DNA of 62,626 bases from Candidatus Sulfopaludibacter sp. SbA3 (lineage in GTDB: Bacteria; Acidobacteriota; Terriglobia; 20CM-2-55-15), in NCBI GenBank assembly GCA_945865815.1, contig CAMBFR010000010.1, positions 1-62,626 on the forward strand. The letters are read 5' to 3'. Below are positions 53,663 to 61,909 of this stretch, in pieces (position 1 is the stretch's first letter; every line of letters starts with the position of its first letter). A model generated the notes under the pieces. That model was not told the origin of the DNA, made no database searches, and saw only the letters and a list, made by a program, of their open reading frames with translations. A program made the position numbers and the translations under genes.

Positions 53663-54103
53663 ATGGCCCACATTTCAAACGTTCGTCGCACAGTGCCCCG
53701 TAACGCCGGCTTGACGTTGATCGAGATCCTGGTCGTGATGGTGATCATCGCCATGTTCGCCACGCTTGTCGGCCAGCGGTTGTTTCGGAATGTCGAGCGC
53801 GCCCGCCAGACAACGGCAAAGGTCCAGATTACGGAATTCGAAAGCGTTCTGGATCTCTTCCGTCTTGACGTCGGCCGCTACCCGACAACTGAAGAAGGCA
53901 TGGCTTCGCTTCGTGTCCAGCCTCCAAACGCCCAGAACTGGGATGGGCCGTACCTTCGTAAAGACGTTCCGATGGATCCATGGGGTCGTCCCTATATCTA
54001 TCGTTTTCCTGGACAAAACCATGAGTTTGAGGTTGTTTCCTACGGCGCTGACGGTCAGGAAGGTGGCGAAGGGGAAGCTGCCGACATTGTGAATTGGAAA
54101 TAA
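53663..54103 (+). CDS. gspG: Type II secretion major pseudopilin GspG
   Basis: This 146-residue prepilin has a short basic leader, cleavage expected after G16 in NAG-LTLIEILVV, and E at position +5 of the mature protein. The C-terminal half has the GspG signature (LDLFRLDVGRYPTTEEGM, WDGPYLRKDVPMDPWGRPY, SYGADGQEGGEGE) including the calcium-site region. It is the main subunit of the pseudopilus. The leader residue after the glycine is leucine, not the usual phenylalanine or methionine. Confidence 0.94.
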   Translation: MAHISNVRRTVPRNAGLTLIEILVVMVIIAMFATLVGQRLFRNVERARQTTAKVQITEFESVLDLFRLDVGRYPTTEEGMASLRVQPPNAQNWDGPYLRKDVPMDPWGRPYIYRFPGQNHEFEVVSYGADGQEGGEGEAADIVNWK

Positions 54104-54146
54104 TACAGACACCGGTTTCGTCTTTTTCTTCTCCCGCCGCGTCTTG

Positions 54147-54557
54147 ATGGTTATGAAGGGCCGTCAAGGATTCTCCCTTATCGAGGTCGTGATCGTTCTG
54201 GCGATTATCGCCATTTCTCTGGGCATTGCCGGACCCCGGATTGGGGCGGGGTTCGGCCGCCTGGAGCTTTTCAAGGCCGAAGGCACTATTAAGGATTTAA
54301 TCAAGTTCGGGCGGTTGGAGGCCCAGCGCCGCGACCGTCCGCATTACCTCCTGCTCGATCAACAGGGGCATTTCGCAGTTCTGCTCAGTTCCGAGATGGT
54401 TGTTCTCCGCCAGGAACCGCTGCCGTCTTCCGTCAGTTTTGTAACTCGCGACGACGTCTCCGTACGATCGGTTTACATCGCTCCGTCAGGGATTCTGCGG
54501 GGAGATTCCATTATGCTGCGAGGCCGGAGCGGCGAAGTCGAGGTATCGCTGCGATGA
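54147..54557 (+). CDS. gspH: Type II secretion minor pseudopilin GspH
   Basis: This 136-residue prepilin-like protein has cleavage expected in RQG-FSLIEVVIVLAIIAIS, with glutamate at +5. Its small globular domain (about 40-136) fits GspH. ATG 54147 is preferred; TTG 54144 and ATG 54153 are in frame. It overlaps gspI by four bases. Confidence 0.85.
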   Translation: MVMKGRQGFSLIEVVIVLAIIAISLGIAGPRIGAGFGRLELFKAEGTIKDLIKFGRLEAQRRDRPHYLLLDQQGHFAVLLSSEMVVLRQEPLPSSVSFVTRDDVSVRSVYIAPSGILRGDSIMLRGRSGEVEVSLR

Positions 54558-54994
54558 GGTCGCCGCGTGGCTTCACCCTGCTCGAGGTCGTGGTCGCCGC
54601 TGCGATTCTCGGAATGGCAGCGACCGCGCTGTTTGGATTGTTATCGCAATCCCTGTTTAATCTTGGAAAAGTCGAGGAGATGCATCGATATCAATTGGCT
54701 GCACAGGACCTGATGCAGCGGGTTCTATTCCTCGAGTTCCTTCCTGGTGCCGGCCGGGCTGAAGGACGCCTTGACGATCTTCAGTCACAATGGACGGTGA
54801 ATGTTTCCCGGTATGCCCCACCGGATACGGAGGTCAAGCCGGCCGAAGCGATAATGAAGATTGACGTTGAAGTGATCTACCCCGGCCGCTCCGGTGAACG
54901 CCGAATAAAGCTCGAGGCCGTGAAACCTGCCAGTCTCCAATACGATCCCGAATATAACTTTGAGGAAGCCATCGAGAATGCCTACCCGAAATAG
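54554..54994 (+). CDS. gspI: Type II secretion minor pseudopilin GspI
   Basis: This 146-residue prepilin has the leader MRSPRG and the methylation/cleavage motif G-FTLLEVVVAAAILG. The downstream domain (QLAAQDLMQRVLFLE and the C-terminal beta strands) fits GspI, which with GspJ and GspK forms the pseudopilus tip. It overlaps gspH by ATGA and gspJ by 17 bases. Confidence 0.87.
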   Translation: MRSPRGFTLLEVVVAAAILGMAATALFGLLSQSLFNLGKVEEMHRYQLAAQDLMQRVLFLEFLPGAGRAEGRLDDLQSQWTVNVSRYAPPDTEVKPAEAIMKIDVEVIYPGRSGERRIKLEAVKPASLQYDPEYNFEEAIENAYPK

Positions 54995-55577
54995 TCGCAA
55001 GGCACTGCGTGGTTTTACCTTGGTGGAGGTGATGGTCTCGCTCGTGATCATGGCGCTGATCGCCACCGTCGCTTTTGCGGGCCTGAATATCGGTATCGAC
55101 AGTTGGACCCGTGGCGCCGGGAAAATCGATCAATTGGACCAGCGAGCCGCAGTCGAACGCCTGCTGAAGCGGCAGCTCGCCGTTGCCTATCCACTGGAAT
55201 TGCCCGTGAATGTGGAAGGACCCGCTGTGATCTTCTTTCGTGGCACAAGCATGAGCGTGGAATTTATTGCGGATTATTCCCTGGCTGATGGGCCAACGGA
55301 TTTCCGGAAAATCGGCTATGAGTTTCGGAATGGCGACTTTCGTTACGAAGAGAAGAATTTGCTCGGTTATGTTCCGCAGGAGTTCGAACTCATCGATGGG
55401 GAAATCCTGGCTGCCTTCTCCGATGTCCGCTTCAGTTATCTTCCCAAGGCCCTGCCAGGAGCAACGGAAAGACCTTCCTGGTCCGCGGAGTGGAAGATCG
55501 GCGACGGGCTGCCGGCCGCAGTGCGAGTTCATCTCGCTGGCGACTCGGTGATTATTCCGCTGGTGAATACAAAATGA
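54978..55577 (+). CDS. gspJ: Type II secretion minor pseudopilin GspJ
   Basis: This 199-residue prepilin has the cleavage motif RG-FTLVEVMVSLVIMALIA near residue 12 and a larger beta-rich globular domain typical of GspJ. ATG 54978 is chosen because it gives a short leader; the extension to 54960 adds non-leader residues from gspI. It overlaps gspK by four bases. Confidence 0.87.
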   Translation: MPTRNSRKALRGFTLVEVMVSLVIMALIATVAFAGLNIGIDSWTRGAGKIDQLDQRAAVERLLKRQLAVAYPLELPVNVEGPAVIFFRGTSMSVEFIADYSLADGPTDFRKIGYEFRNGDFRYEEKNLLGYVPQEFELIDGEILAAFSDVRFSYLPKALPGATERPSWSAEWKIGDGLPAAVRVHLAGDSVIIPLVNTK

Positions 55578-56575
55578 ACACTCAACGCGGAATGGTTTTA
55601 GTAACCGTGTTGTGGGTCGTCCTCATTGTCTCGCTGTTGGCGTTCTCGTTGGCATCTTCGGTGCGTGCGGAACTGGCCACAACCCAAGGTTCATTTGATT
55701 CCGAGCGCGCCTTTTTCATGGCGAAGGGGGCGGCTGAGACGGTTTTCTACGGAATAGTAAAGAATCAGGACATCACGCAGAGTTCTTCAGTGCGGGAAGA
55801 AAAAGGAACATTCATCTTTCCTTTCGAGACCGGCGAAGTGCGTGTTCGATTGGAGTCCGACGCGGGAAAGATCAACTTGAATTCAGCTCCGGATAAACTG
55901 ATCGAGGCCATGCTGGATTCTCTGGGGCTTGAACAGCAGCAACGAAACCAGGTTGTCGACTCGATCCTCGACTGGCGCGATGCAGACGACGTTCCTCATC
56001 CATACGGCGCAGAAGTGCGCGATTACGCCGCCGGCAATCTGGCGTCCGAATCGAGCCCGCAATTGCCCCGCAATGAGGCATTCCAGGCGGTTGATGAACT
56101 GCGGCTGGTTAAGAACATGACGCCGGATATTTTTTACGGCAGGCTTGCGATTGATCCCGCTACCGGACGTTATGTCCGGTTTCCGGGAGTGCGCGATCTT
56201 GTTACCGTAGCTTCGGGCAGCGAGTTTATCAATATCAACCTTGCGGCTCCGGAGGTTCTTTCGGCTTTACCCCGGATAACAAGCGAATTGACGGATGCGA
56301 TAGTCCTCGAGCGCGATAAGGAGCGGTTTACCGGTTCAGGCGATCTGGTGAACCGGGTGCCCGCGATGTCTGATGTTGAAGCCCTTCAATATTTGTCCTT
56401 TGATGACCTCGAGCCGAGCAGCGTGACGGCGAAGGCGACCATTCAGAATTCCGGAATTTCGCGAACGGTCCGGATTTTATACAAGCGTGAGCGGTTCATT
56501 CGATTGGTATCCAGTAATCCGATGCAATACGGATATTTTTTTGAGAACAAGTTCGACCGGTGGCAGTTTCAATAA
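55574..56575 (+). CDS. gspK: Type II secretion minor pseudopilin GspK
   Basis: This 333-residue protein has a hydrophobic N-terminal segment (GMVLVTVLWVVLIVSLLAFS) with a short leader. It lacks the +5 glutamate, a normal GspK feature. A large helical domain follows (LESDAGKINLNSAPDKLIEAMLDSLGL, SILDWRDADDVPHPYGAE, and helix-hairpin-helix-like NLAAPEVLSALPRITSEL). GspK caps the pseudopilus tip. Confidence 0.9.
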   Translation: MNTQRGMVLVTVLWVVLIVSLLAFSLASSVRAELATTQGSFDSERAFFMAKGAAETVFYGIVKNQDITQSSSVREEKGTFIFPFETGEVRVRLESDAGKINLNSAPDKLIEAMLDSLGLEQQQRNQVVDSILDWRDADDVPHPYGAEVRDYAAGNLASESSPQLPRNEAFQAVDELRLVKNMTPDIFYGRLAIDPATGRYVRFPGVRDLVTVASGSEFININLAAPEVLSALPRITSELTDAIVLERDKERFTGSGDLVNRVPAMSDVEALQYLSFDDLEPSSVTAKATIQNSGISRTVRILYKRERFIRLVSSNPMQYGYFFENKFDRWQFQ

Positions 56576-56579
56576 GGCA

Positions 56580-57926
56580 ATGTCGAAATTCACCATTTTA
56601 CGAACAAGTGTAGGTCTGGAGATTACGTCCACGGACCTTCGTCTGGCTGTGCTTCGGGAGAGCATGGGCAGGCTGCGGCTCGTGCATTTGGCATCGATCG
56701 CAGGATTCGTCGATATGCCCGAAGACGAGAAGAAACGCGCAGTGAGTGAACTGGTAAGGAAGCATCGTATTGCGCCTGCGCGGGTTCATTTGAGCCTTCT
56801 TCGCGATAACGGAATCGTCCGGCAAATCGAGTTTCCCGTGGAGGTGCGCGACAGACTGAAGTCGGCAGTCGGGCTCCAGATAGAAACGCTGTCTCCCTGG
56901 CCGTTGGCTGAAATCCATTGGGATTGTTCTCATGCAGCCCCCGGAAAGGGTGCGAAGACGTTGCTGGCTACGGTCGTCATCATTCCGAAGGCGTTGCTGG
57001 ATCCCTGGATTCTGTTCTTCAAATCCGTGGGTCTGCCACTGAGTGGAGCTTCCATTTCTTCCGTAGCTTCGGCGCACGGCGCTTCCGTTTTGTGGCCGGG
57101 AGAGAAGGCTACGATAATTCTGGCCTGCGAACCCGGCTCTGTGGCGGGCGCGTTAGTACAGAAGGAAAACCTGGCGTCAGTCACGATTTCCGGGACCGAG
57201 ACCGCCATGCAGTCCCGGTCTGTGGCCGAGCGGCTGCTTTCGGTGGGCCGGGTGGCTGATCCGGATGCCGTGAGACTGGTCGTTTACGGAACGTCTGCAG
57301 GAAGCGTCGAGGGTGTGCCGCCTGTCCGCCTTCCCCTGGAGAGTGGAGATCCGGAAGCGGGCCGCCAGTTTGGCGTCATTGCTGCTGCATTCGGCGGCAT
57401 GAGGCGCGGTCCGTTCAACGCGAATCTCGTGCCTCCGGATTTACGTTACCGTCGAAGCCAGTTGCAGTTGATTCCGACCTATGTGCTGATCGCGCTGACC
57501 GTCTTGATGGGCGTGGCGATGCTGGTGCGGGAACCGTACCAATTGATGCGGTACGCGGCGAAGATCGACAGCGAAATCCAGCTTGTAGCGCCAGAGGTCA
57601 GGGATGTGTCGGCTCAGGAAGCGGAACTCAATCAGCTATCGGAAAAGTATCGTGTACTGGCCGGCCATTTCCAGAAGCGCGATCAGAACGTTGAAGGTCT
57701 GCTTGAGCTGTCGCGAGTGTTGCCGCCATCCACGTGGCTGACGAACTACGCGTACCAGAATGAAATATTTGCGATTTCAGGATTTGCGGACAGCGCATCG
57801 GAAGTCCAGAAATTGATAGAGGACAGCCCGTTGTTCAGGGATGCGCAGTTCACGGCTTCGGTGACGCGGGACCCTGTCGGTAAGGACCGTTTTACGTTGC
57901 GAACAAATATAGAGGTACGCCGATGA
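56580..57926 (+). CDS. gspL: Type II secretion assembly protein GspL (PilM/PilN-like)
   Basis: This 448-residue bitopic protein has an actin-like cytoplasmic domain at about 5-290 (VGLEITSTDLRLAVLRESMG, VHLSLLRDNGIVRQIEFP) and a transmembrane helix at about 305-325 (LIPTYVLIALTVLMGVAMLV). Its periplasmic coiled-coil/ferredoxin-like domain includes the PilN-like SRVLPPSTWLTNYAYQN. It couples GspE to the membrane complex. The start at ATG 56580, just after gspK, aligns with the domain start. Confidence 0.85.
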   Translation: MSKFTILRTSVGLEITSTDLRLAVLRESMGRLRLVHLASIAGFVDMPEDEKKRAVSELVRKHRIAPARVHLSLLRDNGIVRQIEFPVEVRDRLKSAVGLQIETLSPWPLAEIHWDCSHAAPGKGAKTLLATVVIIPKALLDPWILFFKSVGLPLSGASISSVASAHGASVLWPGEKATIILACEPGSVAGALVQKENLASVTISGTETAMQSRSVAERLLSVGRVADPDAVRLVVYGTSAGSVEGVPPVRLPLESGDPEAGRQFGVIAAAFGGMRRGPFNANLVPPDLRYRRSQLQLIPTYVLIALTVLMGVAMLVREPYQLMRYAAKIDSEIQLVAPEVRDVSAQEAELNQLSEKYRVLAGHFQKRDQNVEGLLELSRVLPPSTWLTNYAYQNEIFAISGFADSASEVQKLIEDSPLFRDAQFTASVTRDPVGKDRFTLRTNIEVRR

Positions 57927-58516
57927 AGATCGAATTGCGGGAGCGCGACCGGCGCGCGCTTATTCTGCTTGCTGGCGCTGGTGTTCTTTACTTGCTGCTC
58001 TGGCAGGTGGCGTTACCCCTGTTCGACCAATTAAAGGTCGCGTCCGGGGCGGCGGCTGAAAAGGAAGACCAGCTGCAGAGGTACCGGCGTGCGCTGGTGC
58101 GCAAGGGAAGTCACACGCTGTTGCTCGAGCAGGCTCGAAAGAATGTTGCGGACGCCGAGGGACGATTGATCCGGGGCGATAATCCGTCGCTCGCGTCCGT
58201 AGAATTCCAGAACCTTGTTGAAGAGGCGGCGAAAAAAGTAGGGATCGCTCTTACGCAGCGGAACATTGCGCCGGCGAAAAAGGCGGACGACTTCTTCAAT
58301 GAGATCACTATGACGCTGGCCTTCGAGTGTACTCCCGGTCAGTTGGCGGGATTGATCGCGGAACTCAGGAATGCGCCGAAATTCATTACCATTCGAAATG
58401 CGCAGGTGGCCCCGACGCAGATTGTTCACGCTCTGCCGGCGAGTGGCGAGTTCCAGAAGAACCTGCGCGTGAGCCTGAATCTGGCCGCGATTATGGCGCA
58501 ACCTCCAAGGGGGTAG
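57923..58516 (+). CDS. gspM: Type II secretion assembly protein GspM (PilO-like)
   Basis: This 197-residue protein has one N-terminal helix (about 12-32), a coiled-coil stretch and a periplasmic ferredoxin-like domain (FFNEITMTLAFECTPGQLAGLIAEL). This is the standard GspM/PilO layout and it pairs with GspL, which it overlaps by ATGA. Sequence conservation in this family is low, so the assignment rests on topology and gene order. Confidence 0.8.
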   Translation: MKIELRERDRRALILLAGAGVLYLLLWQVALPLFDQLKVASGAAAEKEDQLQRYRRALVRKGSHTLLLEQARKNVADAEGRLIRGDNPSLASVEFQNLVEEAAKKVGIALTQRNIAPAKKADDFFNEITMTLAFECTPGQLAGLIAELRNAPKFITIRNAQVAPTQIVHALPASGEFQKNLRVSLNLAAIMAQPPRG

Positions 58517-58520
58517 GACG

Positions 58521-59207
58521 ATGACAAAGCGGATATTGTTCTTCGATTTTCTGCTGCTGGCCGGCCTCGCAATGGGCGCAATGACCCTGCGCGACCAGTG
58601 GCGGAACTTCGAAAGCCTGAACCAAGTGGAGGCAATCCAGGCGATTACCGAGGCACCGGTCACGACGGGGCAGACCTCTGCTGCCGTGCTGGCACCCGCT
58701 CCAGACTGGACCGACATTCCGGGACGGAATCTGTTCAGCTTCGACCGAAATGACATTGCCATTGTCGCCGAGGCGCCAACGCCTCCGGGACCCAAGCCAT
58801 TCTTTTTTGGAACCCTTTCGATCGGATCTCAACGCATGGCAATGGTTGGTCCCGGCCGGCCTGGCAATCGTTCGTATCGGCCGACGAAGACAGGAGAGGT
58901 GGTCGACGGCTGGACCGTAACAGAAATCCAGGACAAGTCGGTCGTGGTTTCCTCGAACGGGATTACAGAAACTCTCATAATGAATGACCCGACGGCCCAG
59001 GTTCCCCGCGAGCGGACTCGCACTTCGGCTGCGTCTACTCCGCCGGTGCAGGTGATCGAACGAGCGCCTGCGCAAGCCCCCCCGGCGGCCAGGGCCGGTT
59101 CGTCGGCAACATCGAATGCGCCGCCTCCGTCACCGTCACAGCCTCCTCCTGGACAGCGCGCCATTCAAACACCATTCGGAACAGCATTTGTAAGAGATCA
59201 ACCCTAA
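58521..59207 (+). CDS. gspC: Type II secretion protein GspC-like (HR domain)
   Basis: This 228-residue bitopic protein has an N-terminal helix (about 4-22) and a homology-region-like domain at about 70-160 (FGTLSIGSQRMAMVGPG...GEVVDGWTVTEIQDKSVVVSSNGI). Its low-complexity proline- and alanine-rich C-terminus ends in PGQRAIQTPFGTAFVRDQP. No PDZ domain is present, unlike classical GspC. The same PGQR-IQTPFG motif occurs near the N-terminus of the adjacent secretin. It probably connects the inner-membrane platform to GspD. Confidence 0.75.
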   Translation: MTKRILFFDFLLLAGLAMGAMTLRDQWRNFESLNQVEAIQAITEAPVTTGQTSAAVLAPAPDWTDIPGRNLFSFDRNDIAIVAEAPTPPGPKPFFFGTLSIGSQRMAMVGPGRPGNRSYRPTKTGEVVDGWTVTEIQDKSVVVSSNGITETLIMNDPTAQVPRERTRTSAASTPPVQVIERAPAQAPPAARAGSSATSNAPPPSPSQPPPGQRAIQTPFGTAFVRDQP

Positions 59208-61333
59208 TGAAAAATAGACTGACCCTTGTCGTACTCATGATGTCTCTGTCCATTGTCGCTACCTCCGGCGCCGCCCGCGAATTCCAACAGGCCGGACAAC
59301 CTCCACTTCAGCCGGGACAACGGGTGATCCAAACGCCGTTTGGGCAGGCGAACGTAAGAGAAGAGGTAGCTCCTGTGGTGCAGCAGCCCGCTCTGCCGCC
59401 GCAGCCCCCTGCGGCCGATGCGCAACCCGCACCCCAGGCGGCGGCAAACCCGGTTCAGGATGAGACGCTCCCGATTCAACTGGACCTGGACAATGCGGAC
59501 ATTCACCAGATCATCAGGATCATCGGCGACGCGCTTCGCATCAACTACATCATTGATCCCGCCGTACAGGGAACCGTAAACATCCATACCGCCGGAGGAC
59601 TCCGGCAATCCGATTGGTTATCAATTCTTGAAACCATGCTGAAGATCAACGGCGCCACCATGGTGAGGGTGGGTAACTTCTATCAGGTCGTGCCTGCCGG
59701 CAGCGCTGTGCGGCAACCGTTACAGGTTCAGGATCAGCGGACCGTTGCGCCTGACGATCAGATGGTGTTGCAGGTTCTTCGGATGAAATTTGTTTCGGCC
59801 GGCGACATGTCTCGGCTGCTGTCGCCGTACCTGAGCGAGGGCGCCAGCATGGTCGTGCAGGAAACGGGCAATGTGATTCTCATCACAGAGCGCCGGAGCA
59901 ATCTGCGAAAGTTGCTCGAGATTGTTGATATCTTCGACATGAATGCCTTCGAAGGTGAGCGAGTCAGGATGTACCCGGTGCGGAACAATCTTGCTCGCCA
60001 GATTGTCGAGGACTTGAGAGCGGTATTCAGCGGTTATGCAATGTCGGAGGCGAGTGCCGTTAGATTGGTTGTCATCGAACGTCTCAATGCCATCCTCGTG
60101 ATTGCGCCAAACGTGGCGGTCTTCCCGGAGGTTATGATGTGGCTGGAGCGATTGGATCAGCCTTCGGCCGTTGGCGGGTTGCGAACTTACGTTTATAAGG
60201 TCAGGAATTCAAAGGCGGCGGATCTGCAGGGTGTCTTGTCGCAATTGTACTCTGCCCAAAGCCAGTTTGGAGCGGTTGTCGCACCCGCCGTGGCTCCGGC
60301 TCAGGCTGTACAGCAGGCACAACTGCCGGTGTCTCCGGAGACTCAGCCTCAAGTTCCGCCTAATCTATTCGGTGCGCCTGTGCAATCGGCGCAACCCGCA
60401 CAGGCCGTTCTAGGGACGGTTCAGGCCGGCAACATTCGCATTATTGCCGATACGATGAACAATATGCTGTTGATTCAAACCACACCCCAGCAATACTCGG
60501 ACATTGAGAGAACCCTGCTGGATTTGGACGTGCTCCGAAGACAAGTGCTCGTGGAGGCGCAGATTTACGAGGTTGTTTTGGATGAGTCGATGTCGTTGGG
60601 ACTTTCAGCTATTTTGCAAGCGAAGGGCACGCTGGGCGCCAATCCTATGACTACTGCCTCGTTCGCCAGTTCTGCCGGTTCGCCACCTTCATTCGGAGCC
60701 CAGACGTTCGCATTTGTCGGCCGTACTCGAGAGATAGTGGGTTTTATCAATGCATCTGAGAATCGGTCCCGAGTCCGCTCGCTTTCCGCACCGTCCGTTA
60801 TGGTGGGCGATAACCAGACCGCGAATTTCACTGTCGGCGCCGATATTCCTGTCCCAACGTCGTCGTCGGTTACTGCCGTGCAGGCCGGTGGAACGAATTT
60901 GTTCGCTCAAACCATCGCATTTCGGTCGGTCGGTGTGATCCTACAGGTAAGCCCCCAGATTAACGATAGCGGCACCGTTACGCTGCAAATCTCTCAGGAA
61001 GTAAGCCAGGCCGGTGCGAATACGCTTTCCTCCATTGTTGCGCCTGTCATCGGAAAGTCCTCTGTAAGTTCATCGATCGTGTTGAGGGACGGTCAGACTG
61101 TCGCGCTCGGGGGATTCATTAGAGATCAGAACGACGTTTCACGGAGTCGGGTTCCGCTACTCGGCCGAATTCCGGGGTTGGGATTGTTGTTTGGAAATAC
61201 TCGGAATTCGCAGAGCCGGACGGAGTTGGTTATCTTAATTACACCGCACGTCCTCCGTACGCATGACGAAGCCGACCTCGCTACAGATGCCTTGAAGCTG
61301 AAGCTGCGTGAGATCCAGAAGAACCTCAACTAG
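59207..61333 (+). CDS. gspD: Type II secretion secretin GspD
   Basis: This 708-residue outer-membrane channel protein has a signal peptide (about 1-25) and a short linker with PGQRVIQTPFGQANVRE (from residue 36). The N0 domain (about 80-150; DNADIHQIIRIIGDALRINYII) is followed by N1-N3 repeats and the secretin core, with VGDNQTANFTVGADIPVP and the C-terminal VPLLGRIPGLGLLFGNTR. The N2-N3 linker is rich in glutamine, alanine and proline. It starts by overlapping the gspC-like stop by one base. A dedicated pilotin is not seen. Confidence 0.94.
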   Translation: MKNRLTLVVLMMSLSIVATSGAAREFQQAGQPPLQPGQRVIQTPFGQANVREEVAPVVQQPALPPQPPAADAQPAPQAAANPVQDETLPIQLDLDNADIHQIIRIIGDALRINYIIDPAVQGTVNIHTAGGLRQSDWLSILETMLKINGATMVRVGNFYQVVPAGSAVRQPLQVQDQRTVAPDDQMVLQVLRMKFVSAGDMSRLLSPYLSEGASMVVQETGNVILITERRSNLRKLLEIVDIFDMNAFEGERVRMYPVRNNLARQIVEDLRAVFSGYAMSEASAVRLVVIERLNAILVIAPNVAVFPEVMMWLERLDQPSAVGGLRTYVYKVRNSKAADLQGVLSQLYSAQSQFGAVVAPAVAPAQAVQQAQLPVSPETQPQVPPNLFGAPVQSAQPAQAVLGTVQAGNIRIIADTMNNMLLIQTTPQQYSDIERTLLDLDVLRRQVLVEAQIYEVVLDESMSLGLSAILQAKGTLGANPMTTASFASSAGSPPSFGAQTFAFVGRTREIVGFINASENRSRVRSLSAPSVMVGDNQTANFTVGADIPVPTSSSVTAVQAGGTNLFAQTIAFRSVGVILQVSPQINDSGTVTLQISQEVSQAGANTLSSIVAPVIGKSSVSSSIVLRDGQTVALGGFIRDQNDVSRSRVPLLGRIPGLGLLFGNTRNSQSRTELVILITPHVLRTHDEADLATDALKLKLREIQKNLN

Positions 61334-61346
61334 ACCGGCGTCCTTG

Positions 61347-61383
61347 CGAGTTGATTTTTCACACTCCGTGAAAAATCAACTCG
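61347..61383 (+). terminator. Hairpin after gspD
   Basis: A perfect 16-bp stem (61347-61362 with 61368-61383) encloses the loop ACTCC. It contains an internal T5 and A5 pair but no T-run after it, so it could work as a terminator for either strand or as an mRNA-end stabiliser of the secretion operon. Confidence 0.65.
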
Positions 61384-61909
61384 GATACAAAATCCCGCCT
61401 TTCATTAAATCGCTGAAAGCACGCACCAGCCGTGTCTTCCAATAACGGCACGCCAGTTGCATTAAGGACGCGTTCGGTGCGTGGTTCAGGAAGGGACCGT
61501 GATATTGAATCGCATTATGAGGCTGGGATGGAATCAGGGCAAAAAAGCTAAAATGTTGATGGAAAGAGCCTTGACAGCTTTGGATACGCATGCTAACGTG
61601 TTGCAGCTTTATGGGCCAATTGGTTGTAGGACAACGAATTAGCTGCTTTTCGGCGCTGCCTGTTGGAACGAATTTGGAACCGGAAAATTCATAATGGAGA
61701 AGGAGGTGGTATGGAGGCCGTTTGCAAGCGGAGAGAGGTGGAACCCCATGGACGACCTTAAGAAGCGGTTATCCTTCCACGGAATTCTCCGGTTTCGTTT
61801 TGATGGATTTGTTCCGGCGGAGGAAATTGAGTAAGGCGGAATCTGCCGGGGTTCATTACTTTTTTGATTCACATTTTCACGTTGAACGATCTCGAAAGGA
61901 GAATACAGA
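61384..61909. other. Long non-coding leader region before the last gene
   Basis: About 526 bases carry no gene with recognisable homology. Two short reading frames with ribosome-site-like starts are present: a 16-codon frame at 61711 behind AAGGAGGT, and a 28-codon frame at 61748-61834. I could not match the region to a known riboswitch. A candidate promoter lies inside at 61571-61599. Confidence 0.4.
61571..61599 (+). promoter_or_regulatory. Candidate promoter in the leader of the last gene
   Basis: TTGACA (61571-61576) is a perfect -35, and TAACGT (61594-61599) at 17 bases is a weak -10. If used, it would give a 5' untranslated leader of about 300 bases before ATG 61910. Confidence 0.35.

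Noticed and set aside
61384-61909. Cyclic-di-GMP or other known riboswitch in the leader of the last gene
   Set aside because: I could not find the conserved core sequences of the classes I checked by eye; it remains an unexplained leader.
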